Positions 54,201 through 64,000 of a stretch of 64,000 bases of DNA are shown here, in pieces. The stretch covers positions 744,001 to 808,000 of the forward strand of contig CP126203.1 in assembly GCA_030272155.1 (NCBI GenBank), given 5' to 3'. The notes below the pieces were generated by a model, which worked only from the letters and a program-made list of their open reading frames with translations, had not been told where the DNA came from and searched no databases. The stretch's first letter is position 1. Every line of letters begins with the position of its first letter. The DNA comes from Tetradesmus obliquus. Taxonomy: Eukaryota; Chlorophyta; Chlorophyceae; Sphaeropleales; Scenedesmaceae. The translations under genes and the position numbers were made by a program.

Positions 54201-56194
54201 GGTTGCTGCGCGACTTGCGCCACTTGTATGTAGTGCTGCTGCTGCTGCTGTTGCTGCAGCTCCTGCAGCTGCTGGCTGCCCAGCTGCTGCTGCTGCTCCT
54301 GCCACACCAGGTGCCAGGCCCGCCACTTGCTCATGTCATGTGACAAGCCCTGGTAGGTTTCAAGCTGCTTCAAAAACCCTAGGTTTGGGCACACCCTGTG
54401 CGGCAGAAGCACGGCGAAGCAAGGGCAAACGTTCAGCCGGCATGAGGAGCTGATGTGTCAACCCTCAAGGGGCCTCATGTGGATCCATGGTGCAGTTGGT
54501 CAAAACATGTTACATGACTCATGTGACACACAAAATAACACCCAACTTTGAAAATGTAACAAAAGTAACTGCTCTCACCAGGGCCGCACTGCCTTCAGAT
54601 GCTCCACTGCTGCTGTCAGGTCCATGCCGCAGCGAGCCATGAGGTACCCCAGCACCCATTACACGTTACATGACACATTTCAAACTAAGTAAAACAATGC
54701 ATGCTGCCTCACCAGGGCCGCACTGCCTTCAGGTGCTCCACTGCTGCTGTCAGGTCCATGCCGCAGCGAGCCATGAGGTAGCCCAACACCACTGTGGCAC
54801 TGCGCGACACGCCAGCAGCACAGTGCACCAGCACACGGCCTGCAGCAGCAGCAGCAGCAGCAGACATTCAACAGACAGTTGATATAAACAGCCAGCAAGG
54901 CAAGCTGAGAGCACCACAGGGGCGCTGCGGGACACGCCAGCAGCGCAGTGCACCAGCACACGGCCTGCAGCAGCAGCAGCAGCAGCAGCAGACAGTCAAC
55001 AGACAGTTTAGAACAGACGACCAGCAGGGCAAGCTGAGAGCATTACAGTGGCGCTGCGCGACATGCCCGCAGCACAGTGCACCAGCACACGGCCTGCAGC
55101 AGACACAAGCAGAGCAGGAGCAGCAGACAGCCAACAGGGGAAGCTGAAACCAAGCAACATGTGATGTTATGGGGTAATCAGTGCTGCATCCAAGGCCACG
55201 GGTCAATGCATGCACGAGTGCGGTGCCGACTGTGATGGCACACTGTCTGGTGAATCGCAGCTGCCAAACCTGATGGCACGTCCTGCGCCATTTGCTCGTC
55301 AGTTTCTGCAAACCCTGCTACAGCAGGATAATGACACAGTAACAACACAAATGTAACGCACCTCCTTTGCTGATGGCCCTGTCAATGAACTCGAAGCACT
55401 TGGGGAAAAATGCCACCAGGTCCTCACTGGGCACGTCCTGCACCTGCAGCCAGAGCGTTATGTAACATAAAATGATGGTTATGTGACATGTTACATGACA
55501 TCAGCAGCAGCATGAATGCATGTGGAAACCAGGCTGCATCACAGGCCATGCCTGGACTGCCTTAGTGTGCCTCCACTGCTTCAGATACCAAGTCAACACT
55601 TCTTGAGCGTTGTTTCTTAGCTATTTGTAGCGTCTTGGCACTGCCGTGCATTGCTGCGATCGAATGCAGCGCAGCAGCAAATGCTGCGGATCTGTTGCTG
55701 TGCGTGCTGGTCAACCTGCCACGCAGATCACCAAACGCATGTTCTGCTGCTTCCTGCTCTGCCGGATACACTGCTGCTGCTGCTGCTGCTGCTGCTGTGC
55801 ACAGGCTTAGGCGCAAAGGCTGCTGCAGTCACCTGGATGTTCATGTAGTTAAACACCAGCGGGTGGTGAGGGAACAAGCCCTGAGCCACCTGCACACAGC
55901 AGCAGCAGCAGCAGCAGGGGAGTTGCACAAAGGTCATGGCGTGGATGTTTGTCAGCATTGCAAGCTGTTCTGAACAGCCAATGCACGCCATGGCTTACTG
56001 CTTAGCTGGCATGCAAGCATACCGCAATCAATTGCAGTGTGCAGAGCTGAGTTCAACCAAGTTTGCTAGACATGCACGACACGACACGTGCATTGCCGCA
56101 TCCTGCCCTCCCATTCATTCACAATATCCTGCTGCTAGACTGCCATAAGATGCCACAATAGTAGTGTAGGTGTGCCGAACCACTGCCTTGCTAC

Positions 56195-56238
<44 letters not shown>

Positions 56239-57168
56239 TTCCCACTGCTACTGCCACTGCTGCTGCTACTGCTGCTGCTGACCTGCAGGATATCCGTGAT
56301 GCCAGCCCTCAGCAGCATGTGTTTATTTGCCTCAGCCATGACAGAGCCGATGAATAGGCCCTCGTGCACCTGCAAGCAGCCACGTGTTCACAAGGTGTCA
56401 GCTGTTCCGGTGTGTGCTGTGCTGCTGCTCCCGCCACACCCCCAACGACCCAATCTAGGGCGCTCTGCTGCCTCGTGCTATTCCACTGGTGCTGAACCAC
56501 AAGTTTCGATGCGTTCTCGCGCGACAGGCACCCCAGGCACACCCGGGTAGGAGAATTACTACAGTACATTAGCCCTGGCGGGCGCAGCACACGATTGCTG
56601 GCTGTGAGCTCGGAAATTGCTTCACCTTCATGGGCCTATCATCCAGCACTTCCACGACCTCCTCTGCCATGCCATCACCAGTGTCGAGGTCTGCCTCGTC
56701 TGCCTCTGGCTCTGCTGGCCAATCATTCGCTATCTCGGGCGAAAACGCCTCCAAATCATCGTCATCAGGGCAGAAGTCTGTGGGCAGTCGGTGGCCCACA
56801 GACTTCTTCGCATAGAAGCTGCGCTGCCGTGAAGCGGTCAGCTTGCCGTTTTTTAGAGCCAGGTCGACGGTGTTTTTGACAACAGCCAGTTCGAGCCGAG
56901 TCCTGGCTGGGCAGCTTAGATTGCCATTTCGGAAAGCTGGATTCGGACGTTGCCAAGCATGCAGCCGTACGGGTTCACAAACGTAAGAAAAACGACGTCA
57001 ATAGCCTCCGAAATGCTCTGACACTGGCTGCAGACCCCTTGACTTGCTGATCGCATCCCAGCCGTTACACCTCTGTCACTGACATGGCAGCAGCAAGGAC
57101 TCCGTTAATCCGCTCGAAATGACTCGCTTCAACACTGATACATCGATTTTGAACTTTTCCGCAAGCAT
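53135..57168 (-). CDS. dual-specificity protein phosphatase with poly-Q/S tail
   Basis: This is a tyrosine/serine phosphatase of the DSP (MAP-kinase phosphatase-like) class. Exons with agreeing phases are 56902-56626, 56369-56283, 55889-55833, 55443-55362, 54839-54713 and 54395-53135. A tentative first exon at 57168-57080 (MLAEKFKIDVSVLKRV...) makes 659 residues. An acidic leader (FCPDDDDLEAF, EPEADEADLDTGDG) precedes the catalytic domain. The domain starts VHEGLFIGSVMAEANKHML, then GITDILQ. The general-acid loop is VQDVPSEDL, and the P-loop VLVHCAAGVSRSATVV has the catalytic Cys and Arg of HCxxGxxR. It ends AVRPWVCPNLGFLKQLE. The last 380 or so residues are Gln, Ser and Ala runs, probably disordered. 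No substrate-docking or lipid motif was identified. The start is the weakest part; the ORF upstream of 56902 has no in-frame ATG. Confidence 0.85.
54580..54670 (-). repeat. phosphatase P-loop exon tail ghost
   Basis: CACCAGGGCCGCACTGCCTTC and the following 60 bases repeat the end of the 54839-54713 exon with its donor, about 125 bp farther downstream in the transcript. It has single-base changes. Confidence 0.9.
54905..55108 (-). repeat. phosphatase P-loop exon head ghosts (two)
   Basis: Two copies, around 54918-54975 and 55050-55105, repeat the acceptor CTGCAG and the coding start RVLVHCAAGVS with the catalytic Cys. Both are upstream of the true acceptor in transcript order, and each is preceded by (CTG)n or a remnant of it. 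Confidence 0.9.
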
Positions 57169-57241
57169 TCGCCCAGACCACCAGCCTCATACAAGGAGCA
57201 GTCACTGCTGCTAGCGTCAGCATAGCTTCTGATCGGCCACC
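57169..57241. promoter_or_regulatory. probable short bidirectional promoter/leader
   Basis: If the tentative phosphatase exon 1 is right, only 73 bp separate its ATG (57168) from the EFG1 ATG (57242). Even with the more conservative phosphatase start, the two genes diverge within about 340 bp. No TATA box is obvious. Transcription starts may lie inside the opposite gene's leader. Confidence 0.4.
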
Positions 57242-57726
57242 ATGAAGCACAAAAACATGGTCAAAAAGGGCAGGTTGCTGGGGCCGCGGCAGAACAAACC
57301 TCAGCCATCAGGCGGTAAGCAGCATCACAAGCAGCAGCAGCAATAGCACACCCTGCCTGCTGCTCCTGCAGCTGCCTTATGTAGCAGCAGCCATGCAGGC
57401 AGCCTCTCACAAACCTGCTGTGTTTGCTGCTGTGCAGGTGTGCAGCAAAGTGGAAAGCTGCGCTCGTTCAAGAACCAAATCAGGGGCATAGAGCGCCTGC
57501 TGCGAAAGGTGGGCACACAAACAGCCAGCACAGCAGCTGCTGATGTGGCCGCAGTGCAGCAGCCACTGCTGCAACATTGCTTGTTCATGGCTTGCAGGCT
57601 ACTGGATGTTAACAAAAGTCACTGCTCACCTTTAGCTGCAATTGTATGGCTTGCCTGCGTGGTGGCGCTGCTGGCATGCCGCGGCTGCTGGCTGCTCCTT
57701 GTGATGATGACGCTAACGTTGGCTAT

Positions 57727-57758
<32 letters not shown>

Positions 57759-59264
57759 CTAGGAGGACCTGGAGCTGCGCGTGCGTGCAGCCAAGGAGCA
57801 GCAGCTGCAGCAGCTCAAGGAGAAGCAGGAGGCACAGCAGCGCAGCGAGCGGGAGAAGCGGCTCGCCACAAAGTACCACAAGGTGCGGCTGCTTGCAGGA
57901 AACGCTTGCAGGAGCGCTTGCAGGACACACTTGCAGGAACGCCTGCACGGACGCTTGCAGGAACGCTTGCAGCTGTGCCTACCCTGGCGTGCAGCTGCAT
58001 CAGCTGATTATGCAGTTAGGTAGGGTTTGGAAGTGCACCAGGCGGCTTTTCAGTTATTGTCCTACCTTGGGTGATACTAACATGCTGCTTTCGTATCCGC
58101 TGCTGCCGTCTCACATGTTGCAGATCCGCTTCTTTGAGAGAGTCAAAGTAGAACGGCAGATACAGAAGGTCAACCGGCTGCTGAAGCAGCAGCAGCAGGG
58201 ACAGGGGCAGCAACAGCAGCAGCACGATCCAGCACAGCAAGGCAAGCTACAGAACGACGCGCAGCAGCAGCAGCAGGAAGACGCAGCACTGCAAACCCTA
58301 AGCCCCCAGCAGCTGCAGGATCGGCTGCAGCAGCTGCAGCAGGACCTGCAGTATGTGCTGCACTTCCCGAAGGGCGAGCGTTACGTGTCACTTTTCAAAC
58401 AGGCTGACAGCTCAGAGGCGCAGCAGCAGCTGGATGCGAATCGGCTGCGGCTGCGGAAACTCATGCTGCTTCAGCTAAAAGAGGCCGCTGCTATTGCAGA
58501 GGCAGACGAGGGAGCAGCACTGGCAGCACAGGGTGCTGCTGCTCTGGGTGCTGCTGCTGCTAAGGCGTCTGGGGGTGCTGTGAAAGCACAGAGCAGCAAA
58601 GGGGGTGCGGCGCAGCAGCAGGACTCGGCAGCAGCAGCAGCAGCAGCAGATGATGATGATGATCTGCTGGATGAGGTGGATGACTTCTTCTTGCAGGAGA
58701 GTGAGGATGAGCAGCAGCAGCAGCAGCAGCAACAGGTTAGCAAGGGAGCAGCCAAGCCCAGCAAGCAGCAGCAAGTGCAGCAAGCAGGCAAAGGATCTGC
58801 GGCAGCCAGCAAGCAGCAGCAGCAGCAGCAACAGGGCAAGCCTGTGCCAGGTGCTGCTGCTGGCAAGGCTGCTGCTGCTGCAGGCACCACCAAGAAGCAG
58901 CAGCAGCAGCTTGCAGGAGCAAAGCAAGCAGCAGCAGCGCACATGGATGTTGACGACATCAGCAGCAGCGATGAAGGCTATGACCTGGCAAGCTCTGACG
59001 CTGCAGATGATGGCGAAGCAGCAGCAGTAGCAGCAGCAGGCGGACGGCAGCCGCAGCAGAAGGAGCCGGAGTCTGAGTCAGCACCTGAAGATGACATTGA
59101 CAGCGATAAAAATGACAATGACAATGACAAAAGTGATGATGACGAGGAGGAGGACGAGGAGGGCATCGAAGACATCAGCAAGTGGCTGGAGCAGCAGCGC
59201 AAGAAAGCCACTCCGCTGCTGGTTGGCAGTGCTGCAGGTGACAGCGGCAAGCGAGCAGGCAAGC

Positions 59265-59299
<35 letters not shown>

Positions 59300-59829
59300 G
59301 CCGGCGCCAGCGGGCAGGTGGCCAAGCGTCAGCGGCAGCAGCAGCAGCAGCAAGAGTTTGGTGGAGATGATTTCTTGGCAGGGGCAGGCAGTGCTGAGGA
59401 GCAGGCAGATGAGGAGCTGTTTGGTGGTGCATTCCAGCGGCAGCAGCAGCAGCAGCAGCAGAGGCAGGGTCAGCAGCACGGCAAGCAGCAGCGGCAGCAG
59501 CAGGCGCATAGGTTTGGTGAGCAGCAGCAGCAGTGGAAAGGCAAGTTGGCGGGCGGCGGCAGCGGCGCTGATGCTGCAGCTGGTAGCGGCAAGCAGTTTG
59601 GGAAGCTGCCGCGGCTGCAGCAGTTTGACCATGATGCTTGGCAGCAGCAGTCTGGCCAGCAGCCTCGGCAGCAGCAGTTTGGCGGCAAATCTTGGCAGCA
59701 GCAGTCAGATGACAAACCTCGGCAGCAGCAGCAGTTTGGCGAGAAGCCTTGGCAGCAGCAGTTTGGCGACAAACCTCGGCAGCAGCAGTTTGGCGACAAA
59801 GTTCGGCAGCAGCAGTTTGGCCAGAAATC

Positions 59830-59868
<39 letters not shown>

Positions 59869-59983
59869 GCCGCCATTCAAGCAGCAGGGCAAGCCCAAGC
59901 AGCAGCAGGGGCCTCCAGGGGAGCCCAAGCAGCCGCTTCGGCCCCGAGCTGAGGGCGGTAGGAAGCGGCGGCCTAAGAAGTGA
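57242..59983 (+). CDS. EFG1: rRNA-processing protein EFG1
   Basis: This is a nucleolar factor of the small-subunit processing pathway, known in yeast for early 18S rRNA maturation. Four exons join in phase: 57242-57314, 57438-57508, 57763-57882 and 58124-59983, giving 707 residues. The Efg1 domain is clear: a basic N-terminus (MKHKNMVKKGRLLGPRQNK), LRSFKNQIRGIERLLRK, a charged coiled coil (EDLELRVRAAKEQQLQQLKE), then the hallmark KYHKIRFFERVKVERQI split by intron 3. It ends in YVLHFPKGERYVSLF. The remaining 500 or so residues are Gln-rich with acidic patches (DDDDDLLDEVDDFF, and a run of Asp, Asn and Lys) and a basic, repeated tail of KPRQQQFGDK-like units ending GGRKRRPKK. Yeast EFG1 is roughly 230 residues, so the tail is a large algal extension. 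Two copies of the gene end lie downstream. Confidence 0.9.
57885..57972 (+). repeat. GCTTGCAGGAAC tandem repeat in EFG1 intron 3
   Basis: TTGCAGGAA/TTGCAGGAC recurs about five times at intervals of 14-18 bases directly after the exon-3 donor. The unit resembles a splice acceptor (TTGCAG|G), and the same decamer is scattered across the window. Confidence 0.75.
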
Positions 59984-60111
59984 TGTGCTGCTGCTGGGCT
60001 GCTGCAACTGCTGGGTTTTAGCACAGGCTGGGCGCAGCACATGCCCTCCTTTTCTAAAAATGGGCTGCTATGGCGTCAGTTTGCGTCTCAGGATCAGCCT
60101 CTCCAGGGTTT

Positions 60112-60116
60112 TGTAA
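60112..60116 (+). terminator. TGTAA polyadenylation-type signal after EFG1
   Basis: TGTAA, the usual chlorophycean polyadenylation element, lies about 130 bp after the EFG1 stop. Placement fits, but the motif is short and common. Confidence 0.35.
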
Positions 60117-60149
60117 CAGGTTATGTAGAGTTCATGCTTATGCTGAGGT

Positions 60150-60290
60150 TTGGTTGAGGTTTCAAGCAGCAGGGCCCTGCAGGGGAGCCCAAGCAGCCGC
60201 TGCGGCCCCGCGCTGAGGGCGGCAGGAAGCGGCGGCCGAAGAAGTGATGTGCTGCTGCTGGGGCTGCTGCAACTGCTGGATCTTGACTTG
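60150..60290 (+). repeat. first copy of the EFG1 gene end
   Basis: This repeats GPAGEPKQPLRPRAEGGRKR and the remaining codons through the TGA, plus the start of the 3' flank (TGATGTGCTGCTGCTGGGGC). A second duplicated 3' block, GGGCGCAGCACATGCA, follows at 60303 and 60340. Confidence 0.92.
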
Positions 60291-60644
60291 CCAGCATATG
60301 CTGGGCGCAGCACATGCACTGCATGTTGAAGTGGGCTGGGCGCAGCACATGCATTGCATGTTGAAGTGGGCTGCTACGGCGTCAGTTTGCGTCTCAGGGC
60401 TGGAGTTTTCACTGAAAGCTGTTGGCAACAGGCCATGCAGGGTTCCATGCTTATGCTGAGGTGTAAACGTAAGACTTCTTGTGTCAACGCGTAGTAGGAT
60501 GGGGATGAGTTCTTCCGGTAGAGCTCTCAGGCCCAGGCCTGCCCTTGTCCTTCTCTACTGTACGCACGGAAGAGCATAGGCTCAAGCAGGCTTGCCTGCC
60601 TCCGAAGCGTAGGACTTGTAACTTGTAACTTGTAAACGTAAGTT

Positions 60645-60770
60645 GCCAAGCAGCAGGGTCCTCCAGGGGAGCCAAAGCAGCCGCTGCGGCCCAACGCTGA
60701 GGGTGGCAGGAAGCGGCGGCCTAAGAAGTGATGTGCTGCTGCCCGGGCTGCTGCAACTTGTAGTCGAACT
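60645..60770 (+). repeat. second copy of the EFG1 gene end
   Basis: This again holds GEPKQPLRPNAEGGRKRRPK with the stop and TGATGTGCTGCTGCCCGGGC. It differs by a few bases from both the gene and the 60150 copy. Confidence 0.92.
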
Positions 60771-61640
60771 GCTGGATGTTGGCTTCAACGTGCCACAGTC
60801 ACAGCGGTTGCTGCTGTAGCAGCCTATGAGGCTACTAGGCTAGGCACTGACATTGCTGCTGCCAACCCTGATCGATATTGTGAAGAGTGTCAGGCCCCTG
60901 ACATGCCGCCGGCTGAGCTGTACGTTACAGTTGATTGTCTGGAGGACATTATTATTGCTCGTTACTGTGCCAAGGACAAGCACAAGGCAACCACCTGGTC
61001 CATCAACAGTCACATACATTGCATCGTAACATCCACTCAGTGATGGGGTAGACGCCCAATCAGCAGCCAAAGAATAACTGACACAGGCATCCCATGCCTT
61101 TTGCTGAGTCAGCAGCAGCACAATTACTCACTCACGCACCTCCTCTTTGCAAACTCTGGTTTGCCTGACACGCAGCATTGTGTCCAATCAGCATGCATCA
61201 CATCAAACTCATGCAGCACCGTGTGACACCGGATTACCGTGCAATCAACGCCAATGCAGTACAACTTGCATATGTACATCTCATAGACTGTACATCTTCA
61301 GCCCATGTCACACACCCAATTGCATTGCACCTCAACAATAGGATGTCGTCCAACGAGGGGGGGTCCCCTCGGTACACCCAAAAATACATGCAACGCAACC
61401 ACCGCGACTCTTGATCTGGTGCTGTCTGATATCAGACAGCATCGATGCTACCTCACTCCCTACCCTTGCCAACCGGCTGCTTACGCCAATGCGCCCTGAT
61501 ACCCACACAAAACAACATGTACACGGCAGGCACACATCAATGCTAGACAAGCAGATCAGTCTCTGTCAGCTATGGCAGCCGACCGCAAACGTCATGCATG
61601 TCACATCCATAGCTGGACCTGCCACAATAAAACTGCACCG
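60771..61640. other. convergent spacer between EFG1 and the 61888-63680 gene
   Basis: No gene was recognised. Open frames are short and unremarkable on both strands. Confidence 0.45.
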
Positions 61641-61735
61641 CAGCCCCATCTCGACATCAAAGGCAGCGATGACTGCAGCAGCCACCTCAGGGGGCCAGCT
61701 CAGCCGCACACCAATGCTGCAACAGCTGCGCGGCA
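61640..61735 (-). repeat. terminal-exon tail ghost of the DUF1818-like gene
   Basis: This repeats VRLSWPPEVAAAVIAAFDVE and the next codons, against the true MRLSWPPKVAADVITAFDDE, about 250 bp downstream of the true copy in transcript order. The stop-codon region is not conserved. Confidence 0.9.
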
Positions 61736-61887
61736 CTGAGCTGTTCAGCTGCAATGCATGCCCCGCGGCATACGCTCGCCGCTGCACTGCAAGAGCTTTG
61801 GGAGGCCGACTGATCCTCCCTGCTCTGTTGACAAATGCTTTCCCTGCCATTGCAGCCTTACTTCAGCTCCGGCTCACCAACCGTGCT

Positions 61888-62135
61888 TTATGTGCCGCGC
61901 GCTGCAAGCGGCCGCAGCCCCATCTCGTCATCAAATGCGGTGATGACGTCAGCAGCCACCTTGGGAGGCCAGCTCAGCCGCATGTCGCGGCCCTGGGCAC
62001 TAAACCTCAGCTCCACGCTGAACCCTGGCTCCCCGGGGCAGTAAACCGCAGTGAGCCCTAGGCCTTCTGATTCCCACTGTGGGTGAACAGGCGAGTGTGA
62101 TGATTGGTGGGTGCCGTGTGCGGCAGAGGCACAAG

Positions 62136-62181
<46 letters not shown>

Positions 62182-62980
62182 CAAAGTGAGCAGCACGCGC
62201 ATTGTAAAATCAAGGCGGCTGCTGAGCAGCGGCAGTGGACACCTCCACCCTGCAAGCCACATCTGTAGGGAATGCACATCAACACGCACCTCAAGAGCAA
62301 CGTTGTTACTATCAGCACATCAGCTGTGGCTCCACATGTATGCTATGCTGCATGAGGTGCACAGCTGCGCCCACCTTTGCGCGTGAGGGTGGCCGCTCGC
62401 CCTTGCCTGCCTGCCACAGCCCTTGGTACTGCAGGCTTGCTACTGCCATGCGCAGCTGCACCAGCATGTGCACTAGCTCACTCAACTCAGCTGGCTCCAG
62501 TGCAACTTGCCAGCCAGGGCCTGATGCAACACAGGAGAATGATGCGGCGCTGCTGCTGCTGGCGAGCTGGTAGTCAACTGTTTCATGTGAGGAGGTGGGC
62601 AGGAAGGCCTCGAAGCGCGTTTGAGAGGGGGTGGTCCTGCAAGTAACATGTGAAATGACATGGTGACAAGGTTTAAGTGAAGGCAATGCGGCGCTGCTGC
62701 TGCTGCCAAGCTGGTAGTCTGCTGTGTCCGATGAAGATGTAGGCAGGTAGGCTTCGAAGCGCGTCTGCGAGGGCGTGGTGCTGGGAGTAACATTTTAACA
62801 TGTTGTATATAACCGTATGACAAGTGACAAGCGTCAGCTGACAAGTGTTGAGTGGCGAGCTGAGAGCAGGGGGTTGCATGCCTGTGATTGTGACATTGTG
62901 TGGACAGGTATGACTGTAGGCAGGACGATGGATTGGGGTGGCTATGCTGACAGTGCAGCTGCTGCTCGCTGACGTTGCTA

Positions 62981-63012
<32 letters not shown>

Positions 63013-63090
63013 TCTCACAGCACTCACACAGGCAGCATGCCAAGGCTCCAACCCGCTCCGGATAGCAGCGAGGTCAGAGAGGGAGCTGCA

Positions 63091-63125
<35 letters not shown>

Positions 63126-63680
63126 TGCAGCTGCATTACTCGCTGCCAACCAGCAAGTTTGATACGCGGTTTGTGTGCAACTGCTCACGTACGGGCAGTT
63201 AGTCACGGGAACTGTAGCAGTAGTCACCTCTGCAACCTGCACCCATCCTTGGCACACATGAAAACTATCCACTGCCCCAGCCTCGCCTCACTCACTTGAC
63301 TGTGCATGCTTGCTGTCCTGCTGTTGCACTGCCAGCACACAGCCGCTCTCATCACACGCAAACCCAAAGTCAGTGTACTCTGTGTACCCTAGCTCCACAG
63401 ATGCCATAGTGGGAGCACCTCCCCCTGCCACAATGCTGTCTAGCAGCTGCTCTGCTGCTCGCAACGCTTCTTCGACCTCGCTAGGAGTCAGCTTCGTTGA
63501 CCGGTCTACGGAGGGCTCGCTGCTCCTGCTTGCCGTCGCTGTGCTGCTGCAGTGAGTTCTGCTGCACCTGCTGTGCCCAGCATGCAGGGGCGCAGCTACA
63601 GCCCTCGGTGCAGAGCGCTTGACAGCATTATGCTGTAAGCTAGAGTTCGAAGGGGGTAGACGGAGCACAGACCGCTGCAT
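61888..63680 (-). CDS. plastid-type protein, DUF1818-like
   Basis: Four exons join in phase: 63680-63296, 63085-63028, 62636-62375 and 62076-61888, giving 297 residues. Residues 1 to about 55 are Arg/Ser/Ala-rich with few acidic residues (transit-peptide-like). Then come LTPSEVEEALRAAEQLLDSI and ELGYTEYTDFGFACDESGCV. The C-terminal half reads GPGWQVALEPAELSELVHML, a helix, then WESEGLGLTAVYCPGEPGFS and MRLSWPPKVAADVITAFDDE. The order W...EL-helix, then W-E-G, a strand pair, and R..SWP.....I.AF resembles the cyanobacterial/plastid family DUF1818; this is from memory of the pattern, not a search. Exon 2 is the least certain, since the acceptor lies in a (CTG)n tract and several acceptors keep the frame. 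The exon-1 donor is TCAA|GTGAGT. The molecular role is unknown. Confidence 0.68.
62670..62790 (-). repeat. exon-3 head ghost of the DUF1818-like gene
   Basis: This repeats PSQTRFEAYLPTSSSDTADY and the following codons, against the true PSQTRFEAFLPTSSHETVDY. A CCCAG acceptor replaces TTGCAG. It lies upstream of the true acceptor in transcript order. Confidence 0.92.
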
Positions 63681-64000
63681 TCTGACGATCGACGCTGTGT
63701 TGACGTGTACTCCGACACTCCGAAGTTGACAGGCTTGGTGCGAACGCCAACGACGTGCAATTGGTGGTGATCAAGTAGCTTTAAGCGAAGTCTTGTTGTT
63801 GACTTCGAGCCAGCGTTGCAATCAGAGGAGCATGAACCTGTAGCGATGTTTCAGATCGAAGGTTGTGGCTTGAGGCTCGCGTTTGTGATGGTTGCTTCAA
63901 AATAATAGTTCTGATCATATTACGTTAAGACCGCAGCTTTCATGTCCAACGCGGAAGGGTGACCTGCTGTGACCACGGTGACACTGTCTGGATTGCATAA
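63681..64000. other. 5' flank of the DUF1818-like gene
   Basis: No coding signal was seen. The segment should hold the promoter of the minus-strand gene whose ATG is at 63680. Confidence 0.4.

Noticed and set aside
58471..59876. Antisense frames of up to 230 codons across EFG1
   Set aside because: Poly-Q coding DNA read backwards gives poly-Leu/Cys/Ala; EFG1 on the plus strand has the real domain.
62938..63202. Plus-strand signal-peptide-like frame with poly-Leu then a Gln run
   Set aside because: It lacks an in-frame ATG, runs through triplet repeats and overlaps intron and exon of the better supported minus-strand gene.

Overview
The window looks like nuclear DNA of a chlorophycean green alga, probably from the Scenedesmaceae/Sphaeropleales side; this is inference. 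The evidence is intron-rich genes with GT-AG borders, several proteins with plastid-type leaders (ribosomal protein L29, a UbiA prenyltransferase, an MFS carrier), very heavy CAG/CTG triplet content (poly-Q, poly-A and poly-S runs in exons, (CTG)n tracts before splice acceptors) and TGTAA motifs behind genes. No prokaryotic, viral or transposon gene was recognised.

I could assemble eleven protein-coding genes by joining exons whose phases agree. From left to right they are: plastid ribosomal protein L29 (-, 1.96-3.59 kb); a UbiA-family prenyltransferase (+, 4.09-7.39 kb); a ubiquitin-NEDD8/RUB fusion precursor (+, 12.04-14.55 kb); a tandem pair of unknown Q/A-rich coiled-coil paralogues (+, 15.89-18.37 and 24.00-26.74 kb); an EF-hand protein with a giant low-complexity tail (-, 30.03-35.67 kb); an MFS transporter with a very long low-complexity N-terminus (-, 37.86-45.34 kb); a small secreted His/Asp-rich protein (-, 48.11-49.43 kb); a dual-specificity phosphatase with a poly-Q tail (-, 53.14-57.17 kb); the rRNA-processing factor EFG1 (+, 57.24-59.98 kb), arranged head to head with the phosphatase; and a plastid-type protein resembling DUF1818 (-, 61.89-63.68 kb). 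The rest is gene-poor spacer with simple repeats.

The genes do not form one pathway. Their shared feature is structural. In eight of the eleven genes the introns or 3' flanks hold degenerate tandem copies of exon edges ('exon ghosts'). Copies of an exon's start, with its acceptor AG, lie upstream of the true acceptor. Copies of an exon's end, with its donor GT, lie downstream of the true donor. Copies of terminal exons, including the stop codon, lie downstream of the gene. Some junctions carry four or five copies. I saw no exception to this polarity. It is the most unusual signal in the window.
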